The notes under the pieces were generated by a model. It was not told where the DNA came from, did not search any database, and worked only from the letters and a program-made list of their open reading frames with translations. Positions 18,709-27,295 of a stretch of DNA of 64,000 nucleotides are shown here, in pieces. Source of the DNA: Prevotella sp. khp7 (GTDB lineage Bacteria; Bacteroidota; Bacteroidia; Bacteroidales; Bacteroidaceae). The DNA is taken from positions 124,001 through 188,000 of the forward strand of contig NZ_FOIV01000001.1 of the NCBI RefSeq assembly GCF_900109055.1, in the 5' to 3' direction. Numbering within the stretch: position 1 is the stretch's first letter; the number at the start of each line of letters is the position of its first letter. The position numbers and the translations under genes were made by a program.

Positions 18709-20175
18709 ATGATTTCTTTTTTGCTGAGTCTTTTGGCTCTTGTATTGGGTTATCTGCTGTATGGGCGCTTTGTTGAGCATGTGTTTGGTCCTGACAATCG
18801 TGCTACACCTGCCTTGACAAAGGCCGACGGTGTAGACTTTATTGTGCTGCCTAATTGGAAGATCTTCATGATTCAATTCCTGAATATCGCGGGTACTGGC
18901 CCGATCTTCGGTGCTATCATGGGTGCCAAGTTCGGTCCTGTGGCCTATCTGTGGATCGTCTTTGGCTGCATCTTCGCAGGTGCTATGCACGACTATTTCT
19001 CAGGTATGTTGTCGATGCGTCATGGTGGCGCAGGCCTGCCCGAGATGATTGGCCAGTATCTGGGTAAGACCACGAAGAACCTGATGCTGGTGTTCACCGT
19101 ACTGCTGCTTGTGATGGTTGGCACCGTGTTTGTCTATTCACCGGCAGAAATCCTGCATAGTATCGGTGGCGATACGATGATGTGGATTATCATTATATTC
19201 GGTTATTACATCATTGCAACGATGTTGCCCATCGATAAAATTATTGGCAAGGTCTATCCGCTTTTCGCCTTCTCCCTGCTGTTTATGGCTGGTGCGCTGA
19301 TGGTATGGCTGTTCTTGCATTGGCCCACATTGCCTGAGCTCTGGAATAACTTCTATAATATGGGAGCGGTTACAGAGCCCGAGACATGGAAAGATAACAT
19401 ATTCCCAGCTCTCTTCATCACCATTGCCTGTGGTGCCATATCCGGTTTCCATGGCACGCAGAGTCCGCTGATGGCTCGTTGCGTGAAAAGTGAGAAAATG
19501 GGTCGGCCTATTTTCTATGGTGCGATGATTACTGAGGGCGTGGTAGCCCTTATCTGGGCTACGGTAGCTGCCTGGTTCTTCTATGGAGAGCCTGCTCCCG
19601 GCTACCAGCTGATAGAAAGCGCTACGGCAGGTTTCCATACATCTGCTCCTGCTGTGGTGAATCTGGTTTGCAACGACTGGCTGGGCGTGGCAGGTGCTGT
19701 GCTGGCCATGCTTGGTGTTGTAGCAGCGCCCATCACGTCGGGTGATACGGCTTTCCGTTCTGGTCGACTCATCGTGGCTGAGTGGTTGAAACTCGATCAG
19801 CGTCCCATCCCGAAGCGTCTGTATATCTGTGTGCCCATGTTCGCTGCCTCTATCGCCATGCTAATATGGCAGATTGAGAATCCTGACGGTTTCAATACCA
19901 TCTGGCAATACTTCGGATGGAGCAACCAGACGCTCAGCGTATTCACGCTTTGGACCATTACCGTCTATCTGGTGCGCCACAAGAAACCCTACTGGATTAC
20001 ACTGATTCCCGCACTCTTCATGACCACCGTGTGCTCAACCTATCTTTTCATTTCGAAGCAGGCGTTTGGCTTGCCAGCCAATGTGGCTTATACGATAGGT
20101 GCCGCTTGTCTGGTGATTGCACTCGTGTGGTTTTGTCTGTGGTATAGAAAGGAAACAACTAATAATATTAACTAA
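18709..20175 (+). CDS. cstA: CstA-family carbon starvation protein (peptide/pyruvate transporter family)
   Basis: A 488-residue polytopic inner-membrane protein of the CstA/BtsT family. Characteristic segments are TPALTKADGVDF, IAGTGPIFGAIMGAKFGP, HDYFSGMLSMRHGG and GFHGTQSPLMARC, spread over roughly a dozen membrane helices. E. coli CstA and BtsT have about 700 residues; this is a short form lacking the C-terminal third, a length I associate with Bacteroidetes homologues. E. coli members import peptides or pyruvate; the substrate here is unknown. It is the first gene of a tightly packed plus-strand group. Confidence 0.88.
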   Translation: MISFLLSLLALVLGYLLYGRFVEHVFGPDNRATPALTKADGVDFIVLPNWKIFMIQFLNIAGTGPIFGAIMGAKFGPVAYLWIVFGCIFAGAMHDYFSGMLSMRHGGAGLPEMIGQYLGKTTKNLMLVFTVLLLVMVGTVFVYSPAEILHSIGGDTMMWIIIIFGYYIIATMLPIDKIIGKVYPLFAFSLLFMAGALMVWLFLHWPTLPELWNNFYNMGAVTEPETWKDNIFPALFITIACGAISGFHGTQSPLMARCVKSEKMGRPIFYGAMITEGVVALIWATVAAWFFYGEPAPGYQLIESATAGFHTSAPAVVNLVCNDWLGVAGAVLAMLGVVAAPITSGDTAFRSGRLIVAEWLKLDQRPIPKRLYICVPMFAASIAMLIWQIENPDGFNTIWQYFGWSNQTLSVFTLWTITVYLVRHKKPYWITLIPALFMTTVCSTYLFISKQAFGLPANVAYTIGAACLVIALVWFCLWYRKETTNNIN

Positions 20176-20185
20176 GTAATATTAA

Positions 20186-20689
20186 ATGTATATGAGAAAA
20201 CTAATGATGGCGGCCGTCGGCCTCATGATGGCAATAAGTGCTAATGCACAGTATCTGAACGATAATAAGAATGTGTTCTCTCAGGACAAGTGGTATGTTG
20301 GTGCTTCTGTATCAGGCTTCGATCTCAGCTGGCACAAGTATACAGACTGGACGTTCGACTTGCAGGCAAAGGCCGGTTATCTGTTCATTGACGACTGGAT
20401 GGTAACAGGTCAGCTGGGTTGGCAGGCTCAGACCGATGTGCCCAGTTTCTTCAAGATAGGAGCAGGCCTTCGTTATTATTTTGAGAGTTGTGGCATTTAT
20501 GCTGGTGTTTCAGGTAACTATCTTCACTGGGACGACTGGAACGACTTCCGTCCTGAACTGAATGTGGGTTATGCTTATTTCCTTACAGGCAAACTGACGC
20601 TAGAACCTGAAGTGTATTATGAGTACAGTACAGATAATAGCGATAATTCAGGTTTCGGTATCCGCCTCGGATTTGGATTGTATTTTTAA
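20186..20689 (+). CDS. Small outer-membrane beta-barrel protein
   Basis: A 167-residue protein with a signal peptide (MRKLMMAAVGLMMAISANAQ, cleavage after ANA) followed by alternating amphipathic strands (WYVGASVSGFDLSWHKY, FKIGAGLRYYFE, FGIRLGFGLYF) ending in Phe, as in small outer-membrane barrels. ATG codons at 20186 and 20192 are both possible; the second removes only MY. It starts 10 bases after cstA and 16 bases before nadC, so it is probably co-transcribed with both. Function unknown. Confidence 0.8.
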   Translation: MYMRKLMMAAVGLMMAISANAQYLNDNKNVFSQDKWYVGASVSGFDLSWHKYTDWTFDLQAKAGYLFIDDWMVTGQLGWQAQTDVPSFFKIGAGLRYYFESCGIYAGVSGNYLHWDDWNDFRPELNVGYAYFLTGKLTLEPEVYYEYSTDNSDNSGFGIRLGFGLYF

Positions 20690-20705
20690 AATATAAATAA
20701 GATAT

Positions 20706-21554
20706 ATGTTAAGTGTAGAAGAATTGGTAGACAGACTGATTGATCTGTCATTTGCTGAAGATATCGGTGATGGCGACCATACCACGCTCTGCTGTATTCC
20801 GGAAGACGCGATGGGCAAGAGTCACCTGCTCATCAAGGAGGATGGTATTCTGGCGGGCGTAGAAATTGCTAAGGAAGTGTTCCGTCGCTTTGACCCCGAG
20901 ATGAAAGTTGAGGTATTGATGCAAGATGGCACACGTGTGAAGAAAGGCGACATCGCAATGATCGTGACAGGTAAGGTCCGCTCATTGCTCCAGACAGAGC
21001 GACTCATGCTCAACATCATGCAGCGCATGAGTGGCATCGCCACGATGACTGATAAATATGTGCAGCATCTGAAGGGCACTAAGACCCGTGTGCTCGACAC
21101 CCGTAAGACAACGCCAGGCATGCGTATGCTTGAGAAGCAGGCTGTGAAGATCGGTGGTGGTTGTAATCACCGTATCGGACTCTTCGATATGATTCTGCTC
21201 AAAGATAACCATGTCGACTTCGCTGGGGGAATCGTCAATGCTATTGACCGCTGTCATCAGTATCTTAAGGAAAAAGGGCTCGATCTGAAGATTGAGATTG
21301 AGGTGCGTTCGTTCGACGAGCTGCAGCAGGTGCTCGATCATGGTGGCGTCGACCGTATCATGCTCGACAACTTCAGTGTACCTGATACGAAGAAAGCCGT
21401 CGATATCATCAATGGTCGTTATGAGACCGAGTCGAGTGGTGGTATTACCTTCGACACCATCCGCGATTATGCTGAGCAGGGTGTCGACTTTATCTCTGTT
21501 GGAGCCCTGACACACTCTGTGAAGGGTCTTGATATGTCATTTAAAGCTTGTTGA
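20706..21554 (+). CDS. nadC: Nicotinate-nucleotide diphosphorylase (carboxylating)
   Basis: A 282-residue quinolinate phosphoribosyltransferase, which converts quinolinate and PRPP to nicotinate mononucleotide in de novo NAD synthesis. Diagnostic segments are EDIGDGDHTT near the N-terminus, RLMLNIMQRMSGIAT, TRKTTPGMRMLEKQAVKIGGGCNHR and LLKDNHV, which carry the substrate-binding Arg, Lys and His residues; IEIEV and DRIMLDN follow. Length is normal. The stop overlaps the earliest possible TTG of the next gene, but the ATG there lies 8 bases downstream. Confidence 0.96.
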   Translation: MLSVEELVDRLIDLSFAEDIGDGDHTTLCCIPEDAMGKSHLLIKEDGILAGVEIAKEVFRRFDPEMKVEVLMQDGTRVKKGDIAMIVTGKVRSLLQTERLMLNIMQRMSGIATMTDKYVQHLKGTKTRVLDTRKTTPGMRMLEKQAVKIGGGCNHRIGLFDMILLKDNHVDFAGGIVNAIDRCHQYLKEKGLDLKIEIEVRSFDELQQVLDHGGVDRIMLDNFSVPDTKKAVDIINGRYETESSGGITFDTIRDYAEQGVDFISVGALTHSVKGLDMSFKAC

Positions 21555-21562
21555 ACATAAAT

Positions 21563-23284
21563 ATGAAGAAGATTTTACTGATGGCAGGCCTGGTGCTGGT
21601 GAGCGCCGGTGCAGCTGCTTGTACTAATTTTATCGTAGGTAAGAAAGCCAGTGTTGATGGTTCAGTGTTTGTAACCTATAATGCCGACTCCTATGGCGCT
21701 TTTATGCCACTTTATCACTATACTGCCGCCAAGCATCAGGCAGGTGACATGCGTAAGGTGTATGAGTGGGACACCAATAAATATTTGGGCGAGATAGCAG
21801 AAGCGCCTGAGACATGGAATGTGATAGGCAACTCCAACGAGTGGCAGGTAACGATTGGCGAGACCACTTTTGGCGGTCGTCATGAGATGGCCGACTCAAC
21901 AGGTATCGTCGACTATGGATCACTCATCTATATTACCCTGCAGCGTGCTAAGACAGCTCGTGAGGCTCTTCAGATCATGACGTCGCTGGTAGAGCAGTAC
22001 GGATATTACTCGGAGGGTGAGACCTTCTCTGTAGCCGATAAGGACGAGGCGTGGATGCTCGAGATGATGGGCTGCGGTCCTGACCGTGAGAAGTCAAAGG
22101 AACGTACCGTGTGGGTAGCTGTCCGTATTCCAGACGATGCTATCGCAGCTCATGCCAACCAGAGCCGTATCACGAGATTTCTCGATGGCCGTTACGTACA
22201 GGTCAAGATCAAGGATCTTCAGAAAAAATATCCTGTGAATGGTAAGAAGGCTGTGCCCAACCTGATGGTATGCTCTGATAATGTGGTAAGTTACGCCCGT
22301 ACCATGGGCTGGTTCGATGGCAAGGATGCCGACTTCAGCTATAACGCAGCCTATGCCGAACCCGATTTCTCTGGCCGTCGTTACTGCGAGGCTCGCGTAT
22401 GGAGTTTCTTCAATCGTTTCAGCGACGATTTCTCTGCCTACGTGCCTTATGCCGCCGGTATTGAGAAGGGTGCAAAAGAGATGCCCCTCTGGATCATCCC
22501 TAACAAGAAAGTTGGTATGCAGGATCTGCGCGATGCTATGCGCGACCACTATGAGGGCACTCCGTTTGCACTCGACACCAACATCGGTGGTGGTATCTAT
22601 GAGATGCCTTACCGTCCGTCACCTCTTTCTTATAAGGTAGATGGCGTTGAGGTTTTCAACGAACGCCCCATCTCTACCCAGCAGACCGCCTGGTCGTTCA
22701 TCTCTCAGATGCGTTCATGGTTGCCCCGTGAGATCGGTGGCTGCTTCTGGTTTGGCAACGACGATGGTAACATGGTAGCCTATACGCCAATGTATTCATG
22801 TATCACCACAGTGCCTAAATGTTTCTCTGGTGAAGGAGCCGACGATGTGACGTTCTCTATCGATAATGCTTTCTGGGTGTGCAACTGGGTTAGTAACATG
22901 GTCTATCCTCGTTACTCCATGATGTTCCCGTCGCTGAAAGAGGTTCGCGACTCGCTCGATGCCTCATACGACCGTCTTCAGCCCGAGATTGAAGCTAAGG
23001 CAAAGGCTCTCGCTACTGCCGACGAGCGTATCAAACTGCTCACAGACTATAGCTGTCAGAAAGGTGACGAGATGATCAGTCGTTGGCGCCAGTTGGCTTT
23101 CTTCCTGATTGTGAAGTACAACGACATGGCCGTGAAACCCACCGATAAGAACGGCACCTTCGAGCGTTCGCCCTATGGCAACGGTGCCCGTGTGAAGCGT
23201 CCTGGCTACCCAGAGTCCTATGCCAAGGAACTTCTCAAGCTGACAGGCGACAAATACAAAGTACCTGTAGAGGAAAAGAAATAA
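21563..23284 (+). CDS. C69-family dipeptidase, exported
   Basis: A 573-residue peptidase family C69 protein. Residues 1-21 form a signal sequence ending SAGAAA, directly before CTNFIVGKKAS; family C69 enzymes are Ntn hydrolases that use an N-terminal Cys as nucleophile, so cleavage here would expose the catalytic residue. The segments DGSVFVTYNADS and WMLEMMGCG also fit. I chose the ATG at 21563 over a TTG at 21548 because it gives a clean signal peptide. Probably a periplasmic or surface dipeptidase. A terminator follows. Confidence 0.92.
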   Translation: MKKILLMAGLVLVSAGAAACTNFIVGKKASVDGSVFVTYNADSYGAFMPLYHYTAAKHQAGDMRKVYEWDTNKYLGEIAEAPETWNVIGNSNEWQVTIGETTFGGRHEMADSTGIVDYGSLIYITLQRAKTAREALQIMTSLVEQYGYYSEGETFSVADKDEAWMLEMMGCGPDREKSKERTVWVAVRIPDDAIAAHANQSRITRFLDGRYVQVKIKDLQKKYPVNGKKAVPNLMVCSDNVVSYARTMGWFDGKDADFSYNAAYAEPDFSGRRYCEARVWSFFNRFSDDFSAYVPYAAGIEKGAKEMPLWIIPNKKVGMQDLRDAMRDHYEGTPFALDTNIGGGIYEMPYRPSPLSYKVDGVEVFNERPISTQQTAWSFISQMRSWLPREIGGCFWFGNDDGNMVAYTPMYSCITTVPKCFSGEGADDVTFSIDNAFWVCNWVSNMVYPRYSMMFPSLKEVRDSLDASYDRLQPEIEAKAKALATADERIKLLTDYSCQKGDEMISRWRQLAFFLIVKYNDMAVKPTDKNGTFERSPYGNGARVKRPGYPESYAKELLKLTGDKYKVPVEEKK

Positions 23285-23309
23285 AAGAGACTATATGTCA
23301 GCAAAAGTT

Positions 23310-23340
23310 AAGCCGCTCTGTTGTTGCAGGGCGGCTTTTC
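23310..23340 (+). terminator. Terminator after the C69 dipeptidase gene
   Basis: Inverted repeat AAGCCGCTCTG / CAGGGCGGCTT (arms 23310-23320 and 23327-23337, one G-T pair, six-base loop) followed by a T run, 26 bases after the stop. Confidence 0.8.
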
Positions 23341-23357
23341 TTGAACCTGAAAAGACC

Positions 23358-23445
23358 CTGAGTTTGTCGTAATGAAACCTTAAGTTTGTCGTAATGAAAC
23401 CCTAAGTTTGTCGTAATGAAACTCTAGGTTTGTCGTAATGAAACC
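23358..23445. repeat. Four tandem 22-bp repeats
   Basis: Units at 23358-23379, 23380-23401, 23402-23423 and 23424-23445 share an AGTTTGTCGTAATGAAAC core (one base change in the fourth) with varying flanks; a degenerate fifth unit follows to about 23467. Each core begins GTTT and ends AAAC, a small dyad. No coding frame uses it. It sits in a 306-base gap without genes between the dipeptidase terminator and the next promoter. Possible roles are a protein-binding array or a neutral variable-number repeat. Confidence 0.85.
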
Positions 23446-23469
23446 CATAGTTTCCTTACGATTGACGAA

Positions 23470-23519
23470 CAATGGATGGGGATTTCTCCAACACGTTTAG
23501 GGAAATCCCCATCATTGTT
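23470..23519. repeat. Long hairpin downstream of the 22-bp repeats
   Basis: A perfect 12-base inverted repeat GATGGGGATTTC (23475-23486) with its complement at 23502-23513, extended outward by about six more pairs with a single bulge, and a 15-base loop. It lies just before the promoter of the next lipoprotein gene. It could be a terminator-like or dispersed palindromic element; neither strand has a good T tail. Confidence 0.65.
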
Positions 23520-23531
23520 TAGGATTTTTCA

Positions 23532-23563
23532 CTTGCAGAATATTCGGGATAGCCTTACCTTTG
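23532..23563 (+). promoter_or_regulatory. Promoter of the lipoprotein gene at 23591
   Basis: CTTG (23532-23535) and TACCTTTG (23556-23563) with a 20-base spacer. Confidence 0.7.
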
Positions 23564-23590
23564 CAGCAGAAATAATAAATAAAAAACAAC

Positions 23591-24190
23591 ATGAAGTTTA
23601 ACTTAAAGATAGGAAAGGGTAAAGTTATGAAGAAGATGTACACAATGCTGATGATGGCGATGATGGGACTTATGACAATGTCGCTGACCTCTTGCGAAGA
23701 GGACGAGGCTATCGCTTACACCCTTGAGGGTACTTGGAAGGGAAATATGTATATCTCTTCAGAGTGGGATGGCAGATATTACGACGCTACCTATTCAGAG
23801 ATTACATTTCTGAAGGATCCACGTACTTATTCTAGCGGTTCTGGCTATTGGGTTGACTACTATAGCAAAGCCCCTTGGGACTATGTGGCTAATCATATCG
23901 ACTGGCGCGTTGACTTCGGGACCATCTATATTTACTTCGTAGAAGAGGGAACCTCAATGGAAATACGTGACTACCGTCTGAACGCAGACCGCTTCAGTGG
24001 TTATATCTACGATAACGGCACGAACGTAGACTTTGAGCTCTACAACGTAAGTCGTCCGTACTATGACAACTATCGCTGGGGTTACGACAGTTGGGATTAT
24101 GATTACTACTGGAGCCGCACTCGCGGAGTAGGAGTTGACAGCACAACGACGGTTGAGAAGCCCAAGAGAATTATAAGAAATGCAAAATAA
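23591..24190 (+). CDS. Hypothetical lipoprotein, Tyr/Asp-rich
   Basis: A 199-residue predicted lipoprotein of no recognised family. A Met-rich signal sequence ends in a lipobox (LTSC), followed by acidic residues EEDE, which favour surface or outer-membrane sorting in Bacteroidetes. The remainder is rich in Tyr, Trp and Asp with beta-like segments (YTLEGTWKGNMYIS, FGTIYIYFVEEG), suggesting a small lipocalin-like fold, and a basic tail (KPKRIIRNAK). ATG codons at 23591 and 23627 are both possible; the second starts exactly at the signal peptide (MKKMYTML) and has AGGAAAGG 10-16 bases upstream. Confidence 0.72.
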   Translation: MKFNLKIGKGKVMKKMYTMLMMAMMGLMTMSLTSCEEDEAIAYTLEGTWKGNMYISSEWDGRYYDATYSEITFLKDPRTYSSGSGYWVDYYSKAPWDYVANHIDWRVDFGTIYIYFVEEGTSMEIRDYRLNADRFSGYIYDNGTNVDFELYNVSRPYYDNYRWGYDSWDYDYYWSRTRGVGVDSTTTVEKPKRIIRNAK

Positions 24191-24191
24191 A

Positions 24192-24223
24192 TTTGGTTTT
24201 TAGCTTGATTAATCGTAACTTTG
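24192..24223 (+). promoter_or_regulatory. Promoter of map
   Basis: TTTG (24192-24195) and TAACTTTG (24216-24223) with a 20-base spacer, immediately after the preceding stop codon. Confidence 0.75.
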
Positions 24224-24250
24224 CAGCGGATTTCGAAAGGAGTCCGCTGC
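24223..24250 (+). terminator. Hairpin at the map transcription start
   Basis: Inverted repeat GCAGCGGA (24223-24230) / TCCGCTGC (24243-24250), followed by TTTGG and an AT-rich stretch. The predicted map transcript starts inside the left arm, so only readthrough RNA from the lipoprotein gene would form the full hairpin. That would make it a terminator for the upstream gene that spares map. Confidence 0.5.
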
Positions 24251-24274
24251 TTTGGTATATATATTTTAAAGTAA

Positions 24275-25141
24275 ATGAACGCGTTTAGTAAGAAAAGAAG
24301 ATGGCATTGTCTGTCGGGACAGGAACCCACGGAGATGGACAAGACCATTATGTATTGGGAGAATAAAGGTAAGTTGGTGCCGACTCGCGACCTGATAAAG
24401 ACTCCTGAACAGATAGAGGGCATCCGTAAGGCGGGTGTCATTAATACAGGGGTGCTCGATGAAGTGGCCAAGCAGATTCATGCTGGCATGTCGACACTGG
24501 AGATTGACCAGATATGCAGAACATACTGCGAAGAACACGGAGCAGTTCCCGCCTGTCTGAACTATGAAGGATTCCCGATGTCGGTATGCACTTCGATCAA
24601 CGAGGTGGTGTGTCATGGTATCCCTAAGGAAGAAGATGTGCTTGAAGAGGGTGATATCATCAATGTTGACTTTACGACGATTCTCGACGGCTATTATGCT
24701 GATGCCAGCCGTATGTTTATTATCGGCAAGACGACACCAGAGAAGGAACAGCTGGTTCGTGTGGCAAAAGAGTGCCTGGAGATAGGTATGGAGGCCGCTA
24801 AGCCGTATGGGTTTGTAGGCGATATTGGTCATGCGATAGAGAAACACTGTAAGAAATACGGTTATGGTATTGTGAGAGATCTGGCTGGTCATGGGGTCGG
24901 ACTGAAATTCCATGAGGAGCCCGATGTGAACCATTATGGTCATCGTGGTACGGGTATGCTGCTTGTGCCTGGTATGGTGTTTACCATTGAGCCGATGATC
25001 AATATGGGTACTTGGAGAGTGTTTATCGACGCTGACGATCCGTATGGATGGGAGGTTATCACTGAAGACGAGAAACCGAGCGCTCAATGGGAGCACACGC
25101 TGGTGATGACAGAACATGGCGTAGAGATATTGACGTATTAA
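24275..25141 (+). CDS. map: Type I methionyl aminopeptidase
   Basis: A 288-residue methionine aminopeptidase that removes the initiator Met from nascent proteins. The pita-bread domain begins near residue 40 (LIKTPEQIEGIRKAG); metal ligands can be placed at the two Asp of DFTTILDGYYADASR, His of GHGVGLKFHEEP, Glu of FTIEPM and Glu of QWEHTLV. The first 30 residues (KKRRWHCLSGQEPTEMDKTI) form a short basic extension that I associate with Bacteroidetes homologues. tsaD follows after 17 bases, then the CinA-like gene, forming an operon. Confidence 0.95.
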   Translation: MNAFSKKRRWHCLSGQEPTEMDKTIMYWENKGKLVPTRDLIKTPEQIEGIRKAGVINTGVLDEVAKQIHAGMSTLEIDQICRTYCEEHGAVPACLNYEGFPMSVCTSINEVVCHGIPKEEDVLEEGDIINVDFTTILDGYYADASRMFIIGKTTPEKEQLVRVAKECLEIGMEAAKPYGFVGDIGHAIEKHCKKYGYGIVRDLAGHGVGLKFHEEPDVNHYGHRGTGMLLVPGMVFTIEPMINMGTWRVFIDADDPYGWEVITEDEKPSAQWEHTLVMTEHGVEILTY

Positions 25142-25158
25142 AAAGGTGAAGAGGTAAA

Positions 25159-26184
25159 ATGTCTGATATATATATATTAGGTATAGAGTCGAGTTGCGAC
25201 GATACGTCGGCTGCTGTTCTGAAGAATGGTGTGCTGCTGTCGAACGTCACGGCTTCTCAGGCTGTGCATGAGGCCTATGGCGGCGTTGTACCCGAACTGG
25301 CATCGCGGGCGCACCAGCAGAATGTGGTGCCTGTGGTGGACCAGGCCATCAAGAAGGCTGGCATTACGAAAGAACAACTGACGGCTGTTGCTTTCACACG
25401 TGGTCCTGGACTAATGGGCTCACTGTTGGTGGGTGTTAGTTTCGCAAAGGGCTTTGCCAGATCGCTGGGAATTCCTCTGATTGACGTAAATCATCTGCAG
25501 GGGCACGTGATGGCGCACTTTATCAAGGAATCGGAAGACGACATGCATCAACCGCCGTTACCGTTCCTGTGTCTGTTGGTAAGCGGAGGTAATTCACAGA
25601 TAGTGAAAGTGAATGCCTATAATGATATGGAGGTTTTGGGACAGACGATTGATGACGCAGCTGGCGAGGCTATCGATAAATGCTCGAAAGTGATGGGGCT
25701 GGGATATCCTGGAGGCCCGATTATCGACCGTCTGGCGCGTCAGGGTAATCCGAAAGCTTATCAGTTTGCTGAGCCTAATATTCCCAATCTCGACTATAGC
25801 TTTTCCGGATTGAAGACGTCATTTCTCTATTCTATGCAGAAATGGGTGAAAGATGATCCAGACTTTATCGAACATCACAAGGAGGATATTGCTGCCTCGT
25901 TGGAGTGGACGATAGTGGACATTCTGATGAAGAAACTGAAGAAAGCCGTCAAGCAGACGGGTATCAAGCATGTGGCTGTTGCTGGAGGTGTGAGTGCTAA
26001 CAACGGACTTCGTAATGCTTTCTATGACGCAGAAAAGCGCTATGGATGGACCATTTATATTCCGAAGTTCAGCTATACCACTGATAATGCAGCTATGATT
26101 GGCATTGTGGGGCATTATAAGTATTTGGACGGGGAGTTCTGTGCTATTGACGCTCCGGCTTTTTCAAAGGTAACATTTAAATAA
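25159..26184 (+). CDS. tsaD: tRNA N6-adenosine threonylcarbamoyltransferase
   Basis: A 341-residue TsaD/Kae1/Gcp protein, the catalytic subunit that transfers threonylcarbamoyl to A37 of ANN-decoding tRNAs. It begins LGIESSCDDTSAAV, has GGVVPELASRAH, the metal-binding pair H112 and H116 in NHLQGHVMAH, the phosphate loop LVSGGNSQIV and GGVSANNGLR near the C-terminus. Normal length. It is co-directional with map and the CinA-like gene, with gaps of 17 and 6 bases. Confidence 0.97.
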   Translation: MSDIYILGIESSCDDTSAAVLKNGVLLSNVTASQAVHEAYGGVVPELASRAHQQNVVPVVDQAIKKAGITKEQLTAVAFTRGPGLMGSLLVGVSFAKGFARSLGIPLIDVNHLQGHVMAHFIKESEDDMHQPPLPFLCLLVSGGNSQIVKVNAYNDMEVLGQTIDDAAGEAIDKCSKVMGLGYPGGPIIDRLARQGNPKAYQFAEPNIPNLDYSFSGLKTSFLYSMQKWVKDDPDFIEHHKEDIAASLEWTIVDILMKKLKKAVKQTGIKHVAVAGGVSANNGLRNAFYDAEKRYGWTIYIPKFSYTTDNAAMIGIVGHYKYLDGEFCAIDAPAFSKVTFK

Positions 26185-26190
26185 CTAGAT

Positions 26191-26706
26191 ATGGATTTTG
26201 AAAGTAAGATAACGAGTAGGGAAATCAGTGAGATTCTTTGGGATACTGAAAAGACAGTCGGTACTGCAGAAAGTTGTACTGGCGGCCGTATTGCCGAGGC
26301 AATTATCTCCGTGCCTGGTGCCTCGAAGTATTTCAAGGGTGGTATCGTCTCGTATGTAGACGAAATCAAGGAGAGTTTGTTGGGTGTTGATCATCTGCTG
26401 TTGGAAGAGAAAACCGCTGTGTGTGAGGAAGTTGCGGTAGCTATGGTGAAAGGGGCATGCAAGGCTCTGAATACAAATTACGCCATTGCTGCAACGGGCT
26501 TTGCAGGTCCTACCGGTGGTACGAAAGATATCCCTGTTGGTACTATATGGCTGGCATGCGGTAGTCTGGATAGAGTGGTGACTCTGAAGGTGGAAGAAGA
26601 TCATGGTCGCGACATCAATCTGGCCATTGCAACCAATACGGTTATGGACTTGTTTTTGAACTTCTTGAAGGAAGAAAATGAGCCCCGTCCCGTACGTGAA
26701 GGTTAA
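26191..26706 (+). CDS. CinA C-terminal-domain protein (nicotinamide-nucleotide amidohydrolase type)
   Basis: A 171-residue stand-alone CinA C-terminal domain, the PncC type that deamidates nicotinamide mononucleotide to nicotinate mononucleotide in pyridine nucleotide salvage. The motifs TAESCTGGRIAEAI, GGIVSYVDEIK and GFAGPTGGT are those of the family, with the catalytic Ser/Thr cluster at TAESCTGG. The N-terminal CinA domain (molybdopterin-binding-like) is absent, as in E. coli YgaD/PncC. Last gene of the map-tsaD group. Confidence 0.92.
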   Translation: MDFESKITSREISEILWDTEKTVGTAESCTGGRIAEAIISVPGASKYFKGGIVSYVDEIKESLLGVDHLLLEEKTAVCEEVAVAMVKGACKALNTNYAIAATGFAGPTGGTKDIPVGTIWLACGSLDRVVTLKVEEDHGRDINLAIATNTVMDLFLNFLKEENEPRPVREG

Positions 26707-26743
26707 AAAATGCTAATTCTTAGTCTTTAGTTTTACGCAAATC

Positions 26744-26773
26744 ATTGAATTTCAATTAAAATGCGTACCTTTG
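26744..26773 (+). promoter_or_regulatory. Promoter of the rpmB-rpmG-bL38 operon
   Basis: ATTG (26744-26747) and TACCTTTG (26766-26773) with an 18-base spacer, shorter than the usual 20. The predicted leader is about 47 bases. Confidence 0.6.
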
Positions 26774-26824
26774 CACCCTGTTTGGAATAAGTAAGTGTAA
26801 ATCACAAGTAAAAAGTAGATAGAA

Positions 26825-27088
26825 ATGTCTAAGATTTGTCAAATTACAGGAAAGAAGGCACAGATAGGTTGCAATGTGTCTCACTCAAAGCACCATACAA
26901 AGAGAAGCTTTGACGTAAACCTCTTCAGCAAGAAGTTCTACTATGTAGAGGAAGGTTGCTGGATTCAGTTGAAGATTAGCGCTGCTGGTCTTCGCATGAT
27001 TAACAAGGTAGGTCTGGACGCTGCCCTGAAGCAGGCTGTTGCCAAGGGTTATGTGGACTGGAAGGATATTAAAGTGATAGGAGATTAA
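26825..27088 (+). CDS. rpmB: 50S ribosomal protein bL28
   Basis: An 87-residue bL28. The N-terminus [21 protein letters not shown] and the basic [13 protein letters not shown] stretch are diagnostic. First gene of a three-gene ribosomal cluster, four bases before rpmG. Confidence 0.97.
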   Translation: MSKICQITGKKAQIGCNVSHSKHHTKRSFDVNLFSKKFYYVEEGCWIQLKISAAGLRMINKVGLDAALKQAVAKGYVDWKDIKVIGD

Positions 27089-27091
27089 GAG

Positions 27092-27283
27092 ATGGCAAGC
27101 AAGAAAGCAAAAGGTAATCGCGTTCAGGTGATCCTGGAGTGCACTGAGCACAAGAACAGTGGCATGCCTGGCACAAGCCGTTACGTGACTACAAAGAACC
27201 GCAAGAATACGCCTGAGCGTATGGAACTGATGAAGTATAACCCCATCCTGAAGAAGATGACTCTTCACAAGGAAATTAAATAA
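27092..27283 (+). CDS. rpmG: 50S ribosomal protein bL33
   Basis: A 63-residue bL33 ([37 protein letters not shown]). Only one Cys is present, so the four-Cys zinc ribbon found in some bL33 proteins is absent; this is the zinc-independent type. It follows rpmB by 3 bases and precedes the bL38-like gene by 12. Confidence 0.97.
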   Translation: MASKKAKGNRVQVILECTEHKNSGMPGTSRYVTTKNRKNTPERMELMKYNPILKKMTLHKEIK

Positions 27284-27295
27284 TACGACTGAAGT

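Noticed and set aside
23358..23445. CRISPR-like look of the 22-bp repeats (GTTT...GAAAC)
   Set aside because: The variable part between conserved cores is only about four bases, with no spacers, and no cas genes are nearby.
24266..25117. A 283-codon open frame on the minus strand opposite map
   Set aside because: It is fully antisense to a clearly recognisable methionine aminopeptidase; the translation has no recognisable motifs and low-complexity His/Ser/Thr bias typical of shadows.
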